Position numbers and translations under genes: made by a program | The notes under the pieces: generated by a model | Database searches by the model: none | Seen by the model: only the letters and a program-made list of their open reading frames with translations | Told to the model about the DNA's origin: nothing | DNA from: Deltaproteobacteria bacterium | Lineage (GTDB): Bacteria > Desulfobacterota > Dissulfuribacteria > Dissulfuribacterales > QOAL01 | Assembly (NCBI GenBank): GCA_026988585.1 | Contig: JALSKY010000247.1 | Coordinates: 1 to 8,733, forward strand | Direction: 5' to 3' | Length of the DNA stretch: 8,733 bases | Shown: positions 1-5,975 of the stretch, piece by piece | How positions within the stretch are numbered: the first letter of the stretch is position 1 | Layout of the letters: every line of letters begins with the position of its first letter

Positions 1-2034
1 ATCTTGGCCTTTTTATCCGCCACAGTATTCACTGCACTCTCTTTTGCCGCAGATAAAGGCAGCCATGTAACGCCCATCCTGCTGCGCAAACCATGCAAAC
101 GGGCACCTTCTGTCCAGGTCGTCAACAACAGCTACGTCTCCATCCACCAGGTCAGACTTGGCAAAAAAAATTTTTCACAATATCTTTCTACCTGTTTTGA
201 CGGGTGCTCAACCCGGTTTAAGATGATACCCCAAGGCAAGCATACTGTTTCTGTAAAGTTTAATAAAAAAACTGCCTGGCTGAATCTTGGCAGTATCGGT
301 CCTTTTTCAAACTGCAAACATTACGCAGTCAATATCCGGAAAAACAAAAAAACGATTTGTGCTGACCTCTTTGAACGATCTGATACTAAGTCCACCTTTA
401 ATGAGGACAGAGCGAAAAAGAAAATCGCCTCCATCTGTAAACGAATAACGTTGACCGGCATCCGGCCTACTGCTTCAAAACCCGCTACTACTTCATCCCA
501 GACACGGGCCATGTCGGCGAGCAGCAACCGTTTTTCTCAGCCAGCCAGACGTATAGTTGCCCCGGTTACACAGGTGAGGATGAGAACCGTCAAACCTGAA
601 ATTACCTATCTGCAGTTTCGAAGGGCTGTCAGCAATGCCGGTACCCTCCTTGCTCATGCCCCAAACCCGGGGACTGCTTCATCTGCTGATAGCTCTGCCC
701 TCGTTCGGGCAGAATACGGTGAATCAGTTGAACTAGCTTGTGATTTTGTCACGGAGAACATCCGGACAGTGAGAGTCAAACTGATACAAGAAAACGGATC
801 GCATTTCAACCTGAGCCCGGGCGACGGTCACCGGACAAGTGACGGTAAAACCCGTTATTCATTTAACACCCGTATGCTTGCAACTCAAACCCAGATCCTG
901 ACACTGGAGGTAACAGGCTATGCCAACGGGACAGGTGGTGTTGCAAAAGCAGAAAAAGATCTGAGACTTGTAGTAAAATCACCCGTTCTGCGGAACAGGC
1001 GTCCCGAATTTAACAATGATACCCGTCAGTTGACGTTTCGCATAAAAAATGCCGGGAACATGGCCTTTCCTGATACAGATAACATCCGCCTGGATTACCG
1101 TATCGTGGGAATGCCTGGAAATCTCCAGATCGATCACCAGACAGAATGGATCAGGCAAACCATCAACAGGGACCAGACCATTGACCTGCACAATGTCACT
1201 CTGCCTGAAACAGCCCTTGCCTATCCGCGCTTCCGGGTGGAAGTCACTGTTGGCGGCAATTGCAACGAAGCAGAGTTGCCTGAAGATGAAAACATCTACC
1301 GCTTTGAATGGGAAACCCATACTTTTACCATCAATGAAACCCTTCTGGATATCTTTTCCAGTCTTTTCAACGGAAGCGTGAGGATCAACACCTTTAAACA
1401 AGGTCAGGGCAATAGCTCAAAACATCAGCCTTATGATGGGGATGATTCCAGGATCGATCTCACGGTTGCTGATCTCACAGGTTCTATGACCGTATTTGAC
1501 CAAGCTATTCCCATTCCTCCCTTCAAATTCGGTAGGGATGGTTTGGAAGCAGCGGTCTTCATCAATGAACTTGTTGCGGATATTGATGGCCGCGATCTGT
1601 TTTTCATCCGCAACGGGAAACTTGGTCTGCGGATCGAATTTGACTGTAGCAAAAACCGGGAAATCGAAGTCTGGGCAAGAGATGCAATTGCCAAACGCTG
1701 GGTGGACAGCTGGCTGCCGGACCTTGATTTGAGCAGTTTCTCCATTGAACTGATGCTTACTCCAACACTTGTAGGTCAGAGATTAAGCTACTCAAACCTG
1801 ATCATGAATGCCAACGTCAATCTGGACATGCCGGGCCACAGGGTCGAACATTGGCTGGAAGAAGTGGCTGCTAGGGAGATAGAAAACGGATTTGCTCCAG
1901 TATTCAATAATGATTCTGTCAAAACCGCTATTGAGGAGACCTTTGCACGCCTCCTTGAAAACCCGTTGATCAATGTCCGGTATTTGGTGGATGTCAGGCC
2001 TGCTGACAACACAATTATTTTAACCTACAGGTAG
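1..2034 (+). CDS. Large exported protein of unknown function (5' partial)
   Basis: I do not recognise this protein. The frame is open to the left edge. A TTG at position 4 could be read as a start, but the first residues (AFLSATVFTALSFAADKG) look like the hydrophobic core and Ala-x-Ala cleavage site of a signal peptide whose basic N-terminus lies outside the window, so I call the gene partial. Counting from position 4: residues 25-125 form a Lys-rich, beta-rich region with several cysteines. Residues 155-235 are a Ser/Thr/Ala-rich low-complexity linker. Residues 240-330 and 330-440 look like two beta-sandwich, Ig/CARDB-like modules (weak, by pattern only). Residues 455-676 are a more acidic, amphipathic domain with several Asn-Asp and Asp-Leu stretches. 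No catalytic motif or C-terminal anchor is visible. It ends with TAG 17 bases before a strong hairpin. Export across the inner membrane is likely; the function is unknown. Confidence 0.7.
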   Translation: MLAFLSATVFTALSFAADKGSHVTPILLRKPCKRAPSVQVVNNSYVSIHQVRLGKKNFSQYLSTCFDGCSTRFKMIPQGKHTVSVKFNKKTAWLNLGSIGPFSNCKHYAVNIRKNKKTICADLFERSDTKSTFNEDRAKKKIASICKRITLTGIRPTASKPATTSSQTRAMSASSNRFSQPARRIVAPVTQVRMRTVKPEITYLQFRRAVSNAGTLLAHAPNPGTASSADSSALVRAEYGESVELACDFVTENIRTVRVKLIQENGSHFNLSPGDGHRTSDGKTRYSFNTRMLATQTQILTLEVTGYANGTGGVAKAEKDLRLVVKSPVLRNRRPEFNNDTRQLTFRIKNAGNMAFPDTDNIRLDYRIVGMPGNLQIDHQTEWIRQTINRDQTIDLHNVTLPETALAYPRFRVEVTVGGNCNEAELPEDENIYRFEWETHTFTINETLLDIFSSLFNGSVRINTFKQGQGNSSKHQPYDGDDSRIDLTVADLTGSMTVFDQAIPIPPFKFGRDGLEAAVFINELVADIDGRDLFFIRNGKLGLRIEFDCSKNREIEVWARDAIAKRWVDSWLPDLDLSSFSIELMLTPTLVGQRLSYSNLIMNANVNLDMPGHRVEHWLEEVAAREIENGFAPVFNNDSVKTAIEETFARLLENPLINVRYLVDVRPADNTIILTYR

Positions 2035-2051
2035 ATAGTGTGGCAATCCGG

Positions 2052-2085
2052 AAAACCGTGCAGCATTTTGAGGCTGCACGGTTTT
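2052..2085 (+). terminator. Hairpin terminator after the exported-protein gene
   Basis: There is a perfect 13-bp inverted repeat, AAAACCGTGCAGC (2052-2064) and GCTGCACGGTTTT (2073-2085), with an 8-base loop. The stem is GC-rich and the second arm ends in four T's. It starts 17 bases after the TAG stop of the upstream gene. This is the classic layout of an intrinsic terminator, although the T-run is short. Confidence 0.8.
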
Positions 2086-2127
2086 GTGTGATAAACCCAA
2101 GGGTCATGCACAGTTGCTCCCAAAAAA

Positions 2128-2156
2128 CATGACAACTACCCGATGAACCATGACAA
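2128..2156 (+). repeat. Two CATGACAA direct repeats, 21 bp apart
   Basis: CATGACAA occurs at 2128-2135 and again at 2149-2156, start to start 21 bp, about two helical turns. Both copies sit in a similar A-rich context, roughly 110-140 bases upstream of the predicted start of transcription of the OmpA-family gene. The phasing suggests a possible tandem activator-binding site. This is inference from spacing only. Confidence 0.3.
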
Positions 2157-2229
2157 TTAAGTCTGACGAATTTGTAATGAATTAAAAAACTTCATTTGTT
2201 AAGGAAATATAACCTGGTGCCAGAGGCCT

Positions 2230-2259
2230 TTGACTTTTTGTGGGGTTATTGGGTATTAT
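2230..2259 (+). promoter_or_regulatory. Sigma70-like promoter for the OmpA-family gene
   Basis: A -35 box TTGACT (2230-2235, 5 of 6 consensus bases) and a -10 box TATTAT (2254-2259, 5 of 6) are separated by 18 bases. Transcription would begin near 2266, leaving a leader of about 57 bases that contains a palindrome and the ribosome binding site. Confidence 0.6.
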
Positions 2260-2290
2260 TAAAACAAAATCGGGTCTTTCATTGCTACAT

Positions 2291-2306
2291 CTTTTTCATG
2301 AAAAAG
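2291..2306. promoter_or_regulatory. Perfect 16-bp palindrome in the 5' leader
   Basis: CTTTTTCATGAAAAAG reads the same on both strands. It lies between the predicted transcription start (about 2266) and the ribosome binding site AAGGAGG (2309-2315), two bases before the latter. In DNA it could be a dimeric repressor site. In RNA it could fold only poorly, because no loop bases are left over. The role is inferred from position. Confidence 0.4.
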
Positions 2307-2322
2307 TGAAGGAGGTCAAATA

Positions 2323-3402
2323 ATGAAAAGGCTGCTTTTGATTTTTTGGGTTATCTCCATGCTGCCGTCAATTGTATGGGCGCAAGGTCTGGTAACTGGA
2401 GAAAGTAAAACCTTTGTCCCCGGAGACAAGATTCTTTTTGAAGAGGATTTTTCTCGGTGCCCTGTCGGAGATCCTCCTATGGGATTTGATAAAGTAACGG
2501 GTGCAGGAGAATGCGTAAAATATGGCGACCAAATATGGATTGCTCCTGCTACTGACGGAGATTATAGGCTGTACAAGAAATTAGACCTTGGAACAGATGA
2601 ATTTTCCATCGAGTTTGATTTTCTGGGATACCAGGATTCCGGCGGTGCCATCGGTGCGGATTTCCTTTTTAGGTTACTTGAAAGCAAGGGAAAGGCCTGG
2701 GATCAGGCAAGACTACCTTATGATCTTCAAATACATGACACTTATCATGGGTATTCATTCTGGCTCGAGGGTGTCGGGGGAATTGGCCGACTTGAAAAAT
2801 TTAACAAAAAGAAAGTACACGTGGCAATTCAAGTGAGACGCCATCAACTCAGGGTTTACGCCAACGGTAAGAGATTGACGGTAGTACCTTTCAATGTAAC
2901 TTCCGGCGAGCACGTAAGCGGTTTTGAACTGATGTTTTATGATGATACCAATAAGTATGGAGCACTTATAACCAATATAAGGGTTGCTAAATACACAAGT
3001 GCAGAAGAGAGACCTCAGCCGGAGAAGCTGGGAATCAAGGTAGAAAAGACTTCAGATGGGACGAAATTAACCATTCCCGAAAGGGTTCTTTTCGATTTCA
3101 ACAAATTCTTCCTTAAACCTGAGGCAAGAGAGGCTCTTCACCTGGTTGCACAGATCTTAAAGGAAGATCCTGGGAAGAAGATATTAGTTGTTGGATACAC
3201 AGATAATATTGGCTCTGACGAGTACAACCTGCGCCTCTCTCTGCAAAGGGCGCAAAGTGTTGCTGATTACCTTATCTATGTGGAGGGAATAGAAAACCAC
3301 AGGATGAAGATAGAAGGCAGGGGCAAGTCAGATCCTATTGCTGACAACTCTACTGAGGAAGGAAGAGCGAAAAATCGTCGTGTGGAAATAGTGATACATT
3401 GA
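2323..3402 (+). CDS. OmpA-family envelope protein with LamG-like N-terminal domain
   Basis: The 359-residue protein probably anchors to peptidoglycan in the periplasm or at the outer membrane. Residues 1-20 are a signal peptide (MKRLLL start, hydrophobic core, cleavage after VWA). Residues 35-225 form a beta-rich concanavalin/LamG-like module ('FEEDFS', 'FSIEFDF', 'VRRHQLRVYANGKRL', 'NIRVAKY'). Residues 250-359 are an OmpA C-terminal domain with the usual signature: LFDFNK, then GYTDNIGSDEYN (Asp294 in the position that binds diaminopimelate), LSLQRAQSVADYL with Arg309, and NRRVEI near the end. The ATG at 2323 is set by AAGGAGG at 2309-2315. There is no N-terminal beta-barrel, so it is not a classical OmpA porin. 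It has its own promoter and appears monocistronic, convergent with the minus-strand cluster. The ligand of the N-terminal half is unknown; polysaccharide is a guess from the fold. Confidence 0.9.
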   Translation: MKRLLLIFWVISMLPSIVWAQGLVTGESKTFVPGDKILFEEDFSRCPVGDPPMGFDKVTGAGECVKYGDQIWIAPATDGDYRLYKKLDLGTDEFSIEFDFLGYQDSGGAIGADFLFRLLESKGKAWDQARLPYDLQIHDTYHGYSFWLEGVGGIGRLEKFNKKKVHVAIQVRRHQLRVYANGKRLTVVPFNVTSGEHVSGFELMFYDDTNKYGALITNIRVAKYTSAEERPQPEKLGIKVEKTSDGTKLTIPERVLFDFNKFFLKPEAREALHLVAQILKEDPGKKILVVGYTDNIGSDEYNLRLSLQRAQSVADYLIYVEGIENHRMKIEGRGKSDPIADNSTEEGRAKNRRVEIVIH

Positions 3403-3433
3403 TGGAATAATTTTATAAAAAATGTAATGAGCA

Positions 3434-3454
3434 GGCAGCCTTGTTATGGCTGCC
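3434..3454 (-). terminator. Hairpin between convergent genes, possible terminator
   Basis: GGCAGCC (3434-3440), a 7-base loop and GGCTGCC (3448-3454) form a stem that can extend past a bulge. It lies between the OmpA-gene stop (3402) and the stop of the DUF2400 gene (3478). Read on the minus strand it is followed, about 11 bases later, by a run of six T's (3417-3422). Read on the plus strand no T-run follows. It therefore fits the minus-strand operon better, but is not a textbook intrinsic terminator. Confidence 0.45.
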
Positions 3455-3477
3455 ATGCTGAAGTGGATAATTCGGGT

Positions 3478-4320
3478 TCAAAGTTTCATGGCTCCCTTTA
3501 TCTGATGTCTCTGCAGATCATCTCTGATGCCAAACCTGGTAATCACAAAATCATATTTGACCGGATCTTCCGGATTTATCTGTCTAAAGGCGTGAGTTAT
3601 CTCTATGGCGGTTTTCAGGTTTGCCTGTTTGCGCCGGGTAAGCCCCAGGTCTTTTGCAATATGGAACATGTGTGTATCCAGGGGAACTATCAGGTCAGAG
3701 GGGCTCACAACATTCCATCCTCCAGGATCCACATGGTCCTGCCGAACCATCCACCTGAGGAAGAGAAAGAGTCTTTTGCATGCACTGCCCCTGGCAGGAT
3801 TTGGCAGAAGATAGCTCTTTTCCAACCCTGCATGGAAAAGCAGTTCTGAAACCACTTCTTCCAGCAGCCTGGGCAGTAGATTGTTTGCTGCAGGCTGGAG
3901 ATGTTCCTTAAAAAGGGCCTCTACAGAGCCGTATTGTATAAGAACCCGCTTCAGCCCAAGAAGGAGGGATGAGAGCTCATGGCCTGCTACGAATCGGTAT
4001 CTAAAGGAGGCAAGGGTGGAATGGATCTGATTCTCTTTTGATTCAGCAAGAAAGAGTGCAGGCCTTGGTCCAAGGATCAGAAGCACTCTCTCAATGGCTG
4101 ACAGGATCTGGTTTACCCTGCCGAAGGCAAGGCCGGCAGCGAGGAGGGCCACTACTTCCCTGTCTCGGATTTCCGGATATCTGTAAACTACCTGTAGAGG
4201 ATCCGGGATAACAAATTCCCGTCTGTTGAACCGGGCATAGAGCCTTTCCAGTCCCTGCAGGAGGGAGGGAGAGGGCGGGGCTGAAAAGGCTCTGCCCCTG
4301 TGGGTATGATCAGCCAAGTT
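3478..4320 (-). CDS. TIGR02757/DUF2400 family protein
   Basis: This belongs to a conserved bacterial family of unknown biochemical function. Family hallmarks seen: 'LYARFNRREFVIPDPLQVVY' followed by 'REVVALLAAGLAFGRVNQI', then 'GSACKRLFLFLRWMVR', 'PGGW', 'PLDTHM', 'LGLTRRK' and 'DPVKYDFVITRFGI' at the C-terminus. The protein is soluble, with no signal peptide or membrane segment. The start is uncertain. The frame runs back to a GTG at 4377 (299 residues), but that would overlap the preceding zinc-ribbon gene by 68 bases. GTG at 4347 and TTG at 4320 are alternatives. I chose TTG 4320 (280 residues) because it nearly abuts the upstream stop and lies closest to the family's usual N-terminus, although its ribosome binding site is weak. 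Translational coupling to the upstream gene is likely. It is the last gene of the minus-strand cluster; its link to Fe-S genes is only by position. Confidence 0.85.
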   Translation of the reverse strand, partial: NLADHTHRGRAFSAPPSPSLLQGLERLYARFNRREFVIPDPLQVVYRYPEIRDREVVALLAAGLAFGRVNQILSAIERVLLILGPRPALFLAESKENQIHSTLASFRYRFVAGHELSSLLLGLKRVLIQYGSVEALFKEHLQPAANNLLPRLLEEVVSELLFHAGLEKSYLLPNPARGSACKRLFLFLRWMVRQDHVDPGGWNVVSPSDLIVPLDTHMFHIAKDLGLTRRKQANLKTAIEITHAFRQINPEDPVKYDFVITRFGIRDDLQRHQIKGAMKL

Positions 4321-4564
4321 TTCCGCAACAGCTTCCTGGACCAGCACATCCCGGCGCCTGGCCAGGCCTTGAACCACAGCAACCCGTATCCTTTGGCCCA
4401 GGCATGGTAGTTGACTCCTTGCCGGTCAGGGATGATGTGGCAGAGAGCAACTTTTCAAGTTCCGTGGAACCACATTCAGGGCATCTGATCTGATTCCCTG
4501 ATGAAAAGACCAGTATTTCGCTAACCTTGCCACATGAGAGACATCTGTACTCATAGATGGGCAT
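4310..4564 (-). CDS. FmdB-type zinc-ribbon protein with Cys-rich tail
   Basis: This small 84-residue protein has the N-terminal zinc ribbon of the FmdB/CxxC_CxxC_SSSS family: MPIYEYRCLSCG, with Cys8 and Cys11 paired with Cys28 and Cys31, so it probably binds one Zn or Fe ion. The family name comes from a putative regulator of formamidase, but a general role is not established. Unusual here is the tail (residues 55-84), rich in Gly and Pro with five further cysteines (62, 63, 73, 79, 80). The ATG at 4564 is supported by AGGAGG (minus strand, 4576-4581). It begins 21 bases after the stop of the DiNase gene and overlaps or abuts the DUF2400 gene, so it is part of the same transcript. The tail may be a second metal site (inference). 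Confidence 0.88.
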   Translation of the reverse strand: MPIYEYRCLSCGKVSEILVFSSGNQIRCPECGSTELEKLLSATSSLTGKESTTMPGPKDTGCCGSRPGQAPGCAGPGSCCGKLG

Positions 4565-4585
4565 TGGATAATCTTCCTCCTGTAA

Positions 4586-4948
4586 TTAGTGTGAACAGGT
4601 GTGGTCCGGACCATGGCCCTGGCAGGTGGGCCCCTGTGCCCCTGCAAGGTTGCCTGCAAGGAATTCCTCGATGGCCCTGGCAGGATCATCTATCTGTACA
4701 CCTGCTATCACCTTGATGCCTGCTGCATTTAGCATATCAACAGCCCTGGCACCGATGCCACCGCAGATGAGGGCTTCAACTCCAAGCTCCTGCAGCCATT
4801 TGGGCAGGACACCAGGCTCATGGGGAGGAGGTGTCTCCAAGGAGCTGGATCCGATTTTATTGTCAACTATCTCTGCAATTGCGAACTGAGGGGCATGGCC
4901 GAAATGGCCACACACCTTGCCATTTTCTACAGGAACTGCAACTTTCAT
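4586..4948 (-). CDS. NifX/NifB-type DiNase-domain protein (ORP-like), second copy
   Basis: The 120-residue protein belongs to the dinitrogenase iron-molybdenum cofactor biosynthesis family, small RNase H-like domains that hold metal-sulfur clusters. Seen: MKVAVPVENGKVCGHFGHAPQF, with the family's FGHAPxF motif and a Cys at 13; 'ALICGGIGARAVDMLNAAGIKV'; then an AIEEFL helix and a tail with Cys109, His112, His116, Cys118 and His120. The frame is open further upstream to 5053, overlapping the end of mrp in another frame. The ATG at 4948 is nevertheless preferred because it starts exactly at the domain and has AAGGAG 8-13 bases upstream. It lies 40 bases after mrp. In Desulfovibrio MrpORP this type of domain is fused to the Mrp C-terminus, so this product probably works with the adjacent Mrp. 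Cluster binding is inferred from the family. Confidence 0.88.
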   Translation of the reverse strand: MKVAVPVENGKVCGHFGHAPQFAIAEIVDNKIGSSSLETPPPHEPGVLPKWLQELGVEALICGGIGARAVDMLNAAGIKVIAGVQIDDPARAIEEFLAGNLAGAQGPTCQGHGPDHTCSH

Positions 4949-4956
4949 ATCTCGTT

Positions 4957-4962
4957 CTCCTT
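4957..4962 (-). promoter_or_regulatory. Ribosome binding site fixing the DiNase start
   Basis: AAGGAG on the minus strand lies 8 bases before the ATG at 4948. It supports independent translation of the DiNase gene rather than an upstream start at 5053 or read-through from mrp. Confidence 0.7.
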
Positions 4963-4988
4963 TCCTTAATATTTCTTTAAGAATATAA

Positions 4989-5876
4989 TCAGGATTTTTC
5001 TTCCGGTTTTTGCTCCTGCTCCTTTTTCTGCAGGGCAAGCTGCTGTGTAGCATTTATTACGTTCTGGACTACCTTTTCAAAGGCCTCTGCCGTAAGACTG
5101 TTGGGGTAGGCTGCAAGTATCGGCTTTCCCGCATCCCCTGTTGTAACGATCCTGGGATCCACTGGGATCTTGCCAAGAAACGGGACATCCAGCTCCTCAG
5201 CGAGTTTTTCTCCTCCTCCCCGTTTGAACACATCGATCACCTTGCCGCAGTGAGGACATAACATGCCGCTCATGTTTTCCACCACACCAATGATAGGCAT
5301 CCCCACATGGTTGCAAAAAGAGATGGACTTTCTCACATCGAGAAGAGCGACTTCCTGTGGTGTGGTCACCACTACTGCACATGTATCAGGGATCATCTGG
5401 GCAATGGTCATCTGTTCGTCTCCAGTACCTGGAGGGGCATCTATGACCAGATAGTCCAGCTTGCCCCATTCGATATCGTATATAAACTGCCTGATGGCAG
5501 ACATCTTCATCGGCCCTCTCCACATCACAGCCGAATCCTTTTTGGGAAGAAGTGGTTCAACAGACATGAATTTCAGGTTTGGAGAGTAATATACCGGTCC
5601 AACCGTGCCGTCCGGACGCCTCTGCAGCTCTCCCCGTTCCACACCGAGCATCTTGGGAACATTGGGACCATGGAGATCCACGTCGAGCAGACCCACATAA
5701 AAGTTTTGCAGGGAAAGACCTATGGCGAGATTGATGGAGATGGTGCTCTTTCCCACACCGCCTTTTCCGCTCATGACCATGATCTTGTGCTCTATCTGAG
5801 CAAGTTTCTTGCGGATGTTCTCATCCTGCTGGTCCAGCACTGGATTTTTGGGTTTCTCTTTGCTGCTCTCTTTCAA
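4989..5876 (-). CDS. mrp: Mrp/NBP35 family Fe-S cluster carrier ATPase
   Basis: The 295-residue protein is a P-loop ATPase that, in characterised relatives, holds a [4Fe-4S] cluster at a dimer interface and delivers it to apo-proteins in the cytoplasm. Seen: deviant Walker A GKGGVGKS (residues 37-44, signature Lys38, Lys43), 'LLDVDLHGPNVPKMLG' (switch I), 'DYLVIDAPPGTGDEQ' (Walker B), 'VVENMSGMLCPHCG' with the cluster-ligand pair Cys207-x-x-Cys210, and 'PFLGKIPVDP'. The C-terminus is a Lys/Gln/Glu-rich tail. It lacks the extra N-terminal DUF59 domain of many bacterial Mrp proteins and the C-terminal DiNase domain of Desulfovibrio MrpORP; the latter is encoded by the next gene. The start is TTG at 5876, preceded by AGGAGG at 5888-5893; no ATG exists before the P-loop region. 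A candidate promoter lies just upstream. Confidence 0.95.
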   Translation of the reverse strand: MKESSKEKPKNPVLDQQDENIRKKLAQIEHKIMVMSGKGGVGKSTISINLAIGLSLQNFYVGLLDVDLHGPNVPKMLGVERGELQRRPDGTVGPVYYSPNLKFMSVEPLLPKKDSAVMWRGPMKMSAIRQFIYDIEWGKLDYLVIDAPPGTGDEQMTIAQMIPDTCAVVVTTPQEVALLDVRKSISFCNHVGMPIIGVVENMSGMLCPHCGKVIDVFKRGGGEKLAEELDVPFLGKIPVDPRIVTTGDAGKPILAAYPNSLTAEAFEKVVQNVINATQQLALQKKEQEQKPEEKS

Positions 5877-5887
5877 TTTTGGAAAAT

Positions 5888-5893
5888 CCTCCT
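5888..5893 (-). promoter_or_regulatory. Strong ribosome binding site for the TTG start of mrp
   Basis: AGGAGG on the minus strand lies 11 bases before the TTG at 5876. It is the reason for choosing this non-ATG start; the next in-frame Met would cut into the P-loop strand. Confidence 0.65.
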
Positions 5894-5907
5894 CTACTTA
5901 GATTGTT

Positions 5908-5936
5908 ATTATTGGCAATAAGAGTGCGTTACGCAA
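5908..5936 (-). promoter_or_regulatory. Candidate internal promoter upstream of mrp, overlapped by two short palindromes
   Basis: On the minus strand a -35 element TTGCGT (5931-5936, 3 of 6) and a -10 element AATAAT (5908-5913, 5 of 6) are separated by 17 bases, giving a start near 5901 and a leader of about 24 bases. Two inverted repeats overlap it: TGCGT-T-ACGCA (5925-5935) on the -35 side and TTATTG-G-CAATAA (5909-5921) on the -10 side. They may be operator sites. The 97-base gap is much longer than the others inside the cluster, which fits a second transcription unit. Confidence 0.45.
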
Positions 5937-5975
5937 ACCCTCTCCCGGTGGATTCGACACAGATTCGATCCAATT

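Noticed and set aside
979..1401. Minus-strand open frame of 140 codons inside the exported-protein gene
   Set aside because: It is opposite the long plus-strand gene and has no motif or upstream ribosome binding site of note.
2215..2229. Possible sigma54 -24/-12 element (TGGTGC...GCC) before the OmpA gene
   Set aside because: The GG-to-GC spacing is off and the -12 TTGC is missing; the TTGACT/TATTAT pair nearby is much better.
3427..3849. Plus-strand open frame of 140 codons after the OmpA gene
   Set aside because: It overlaps the DUF2400 gene in antisense, begins in the intergenic hairpin, and its translation is Cys/His-scattered without a recognisable motif.
4586..4948. DiNase genes as evidence for nitrogen fixation (NifX/NifB)
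   Set aside because: No nifH/D/K/E/N or radical-SAM NifB domain is present; the small DiNase domain with MinD/Mrp neighbours fits the ORP-type system better.
5307..5921. Long plus-strand open frame (about 204 codons) antisense to mrp
   Set aside because: It lies wholly opposite a well-supported ATPase gene, shows no family motif, and is explained by the codon pattern of mrp.
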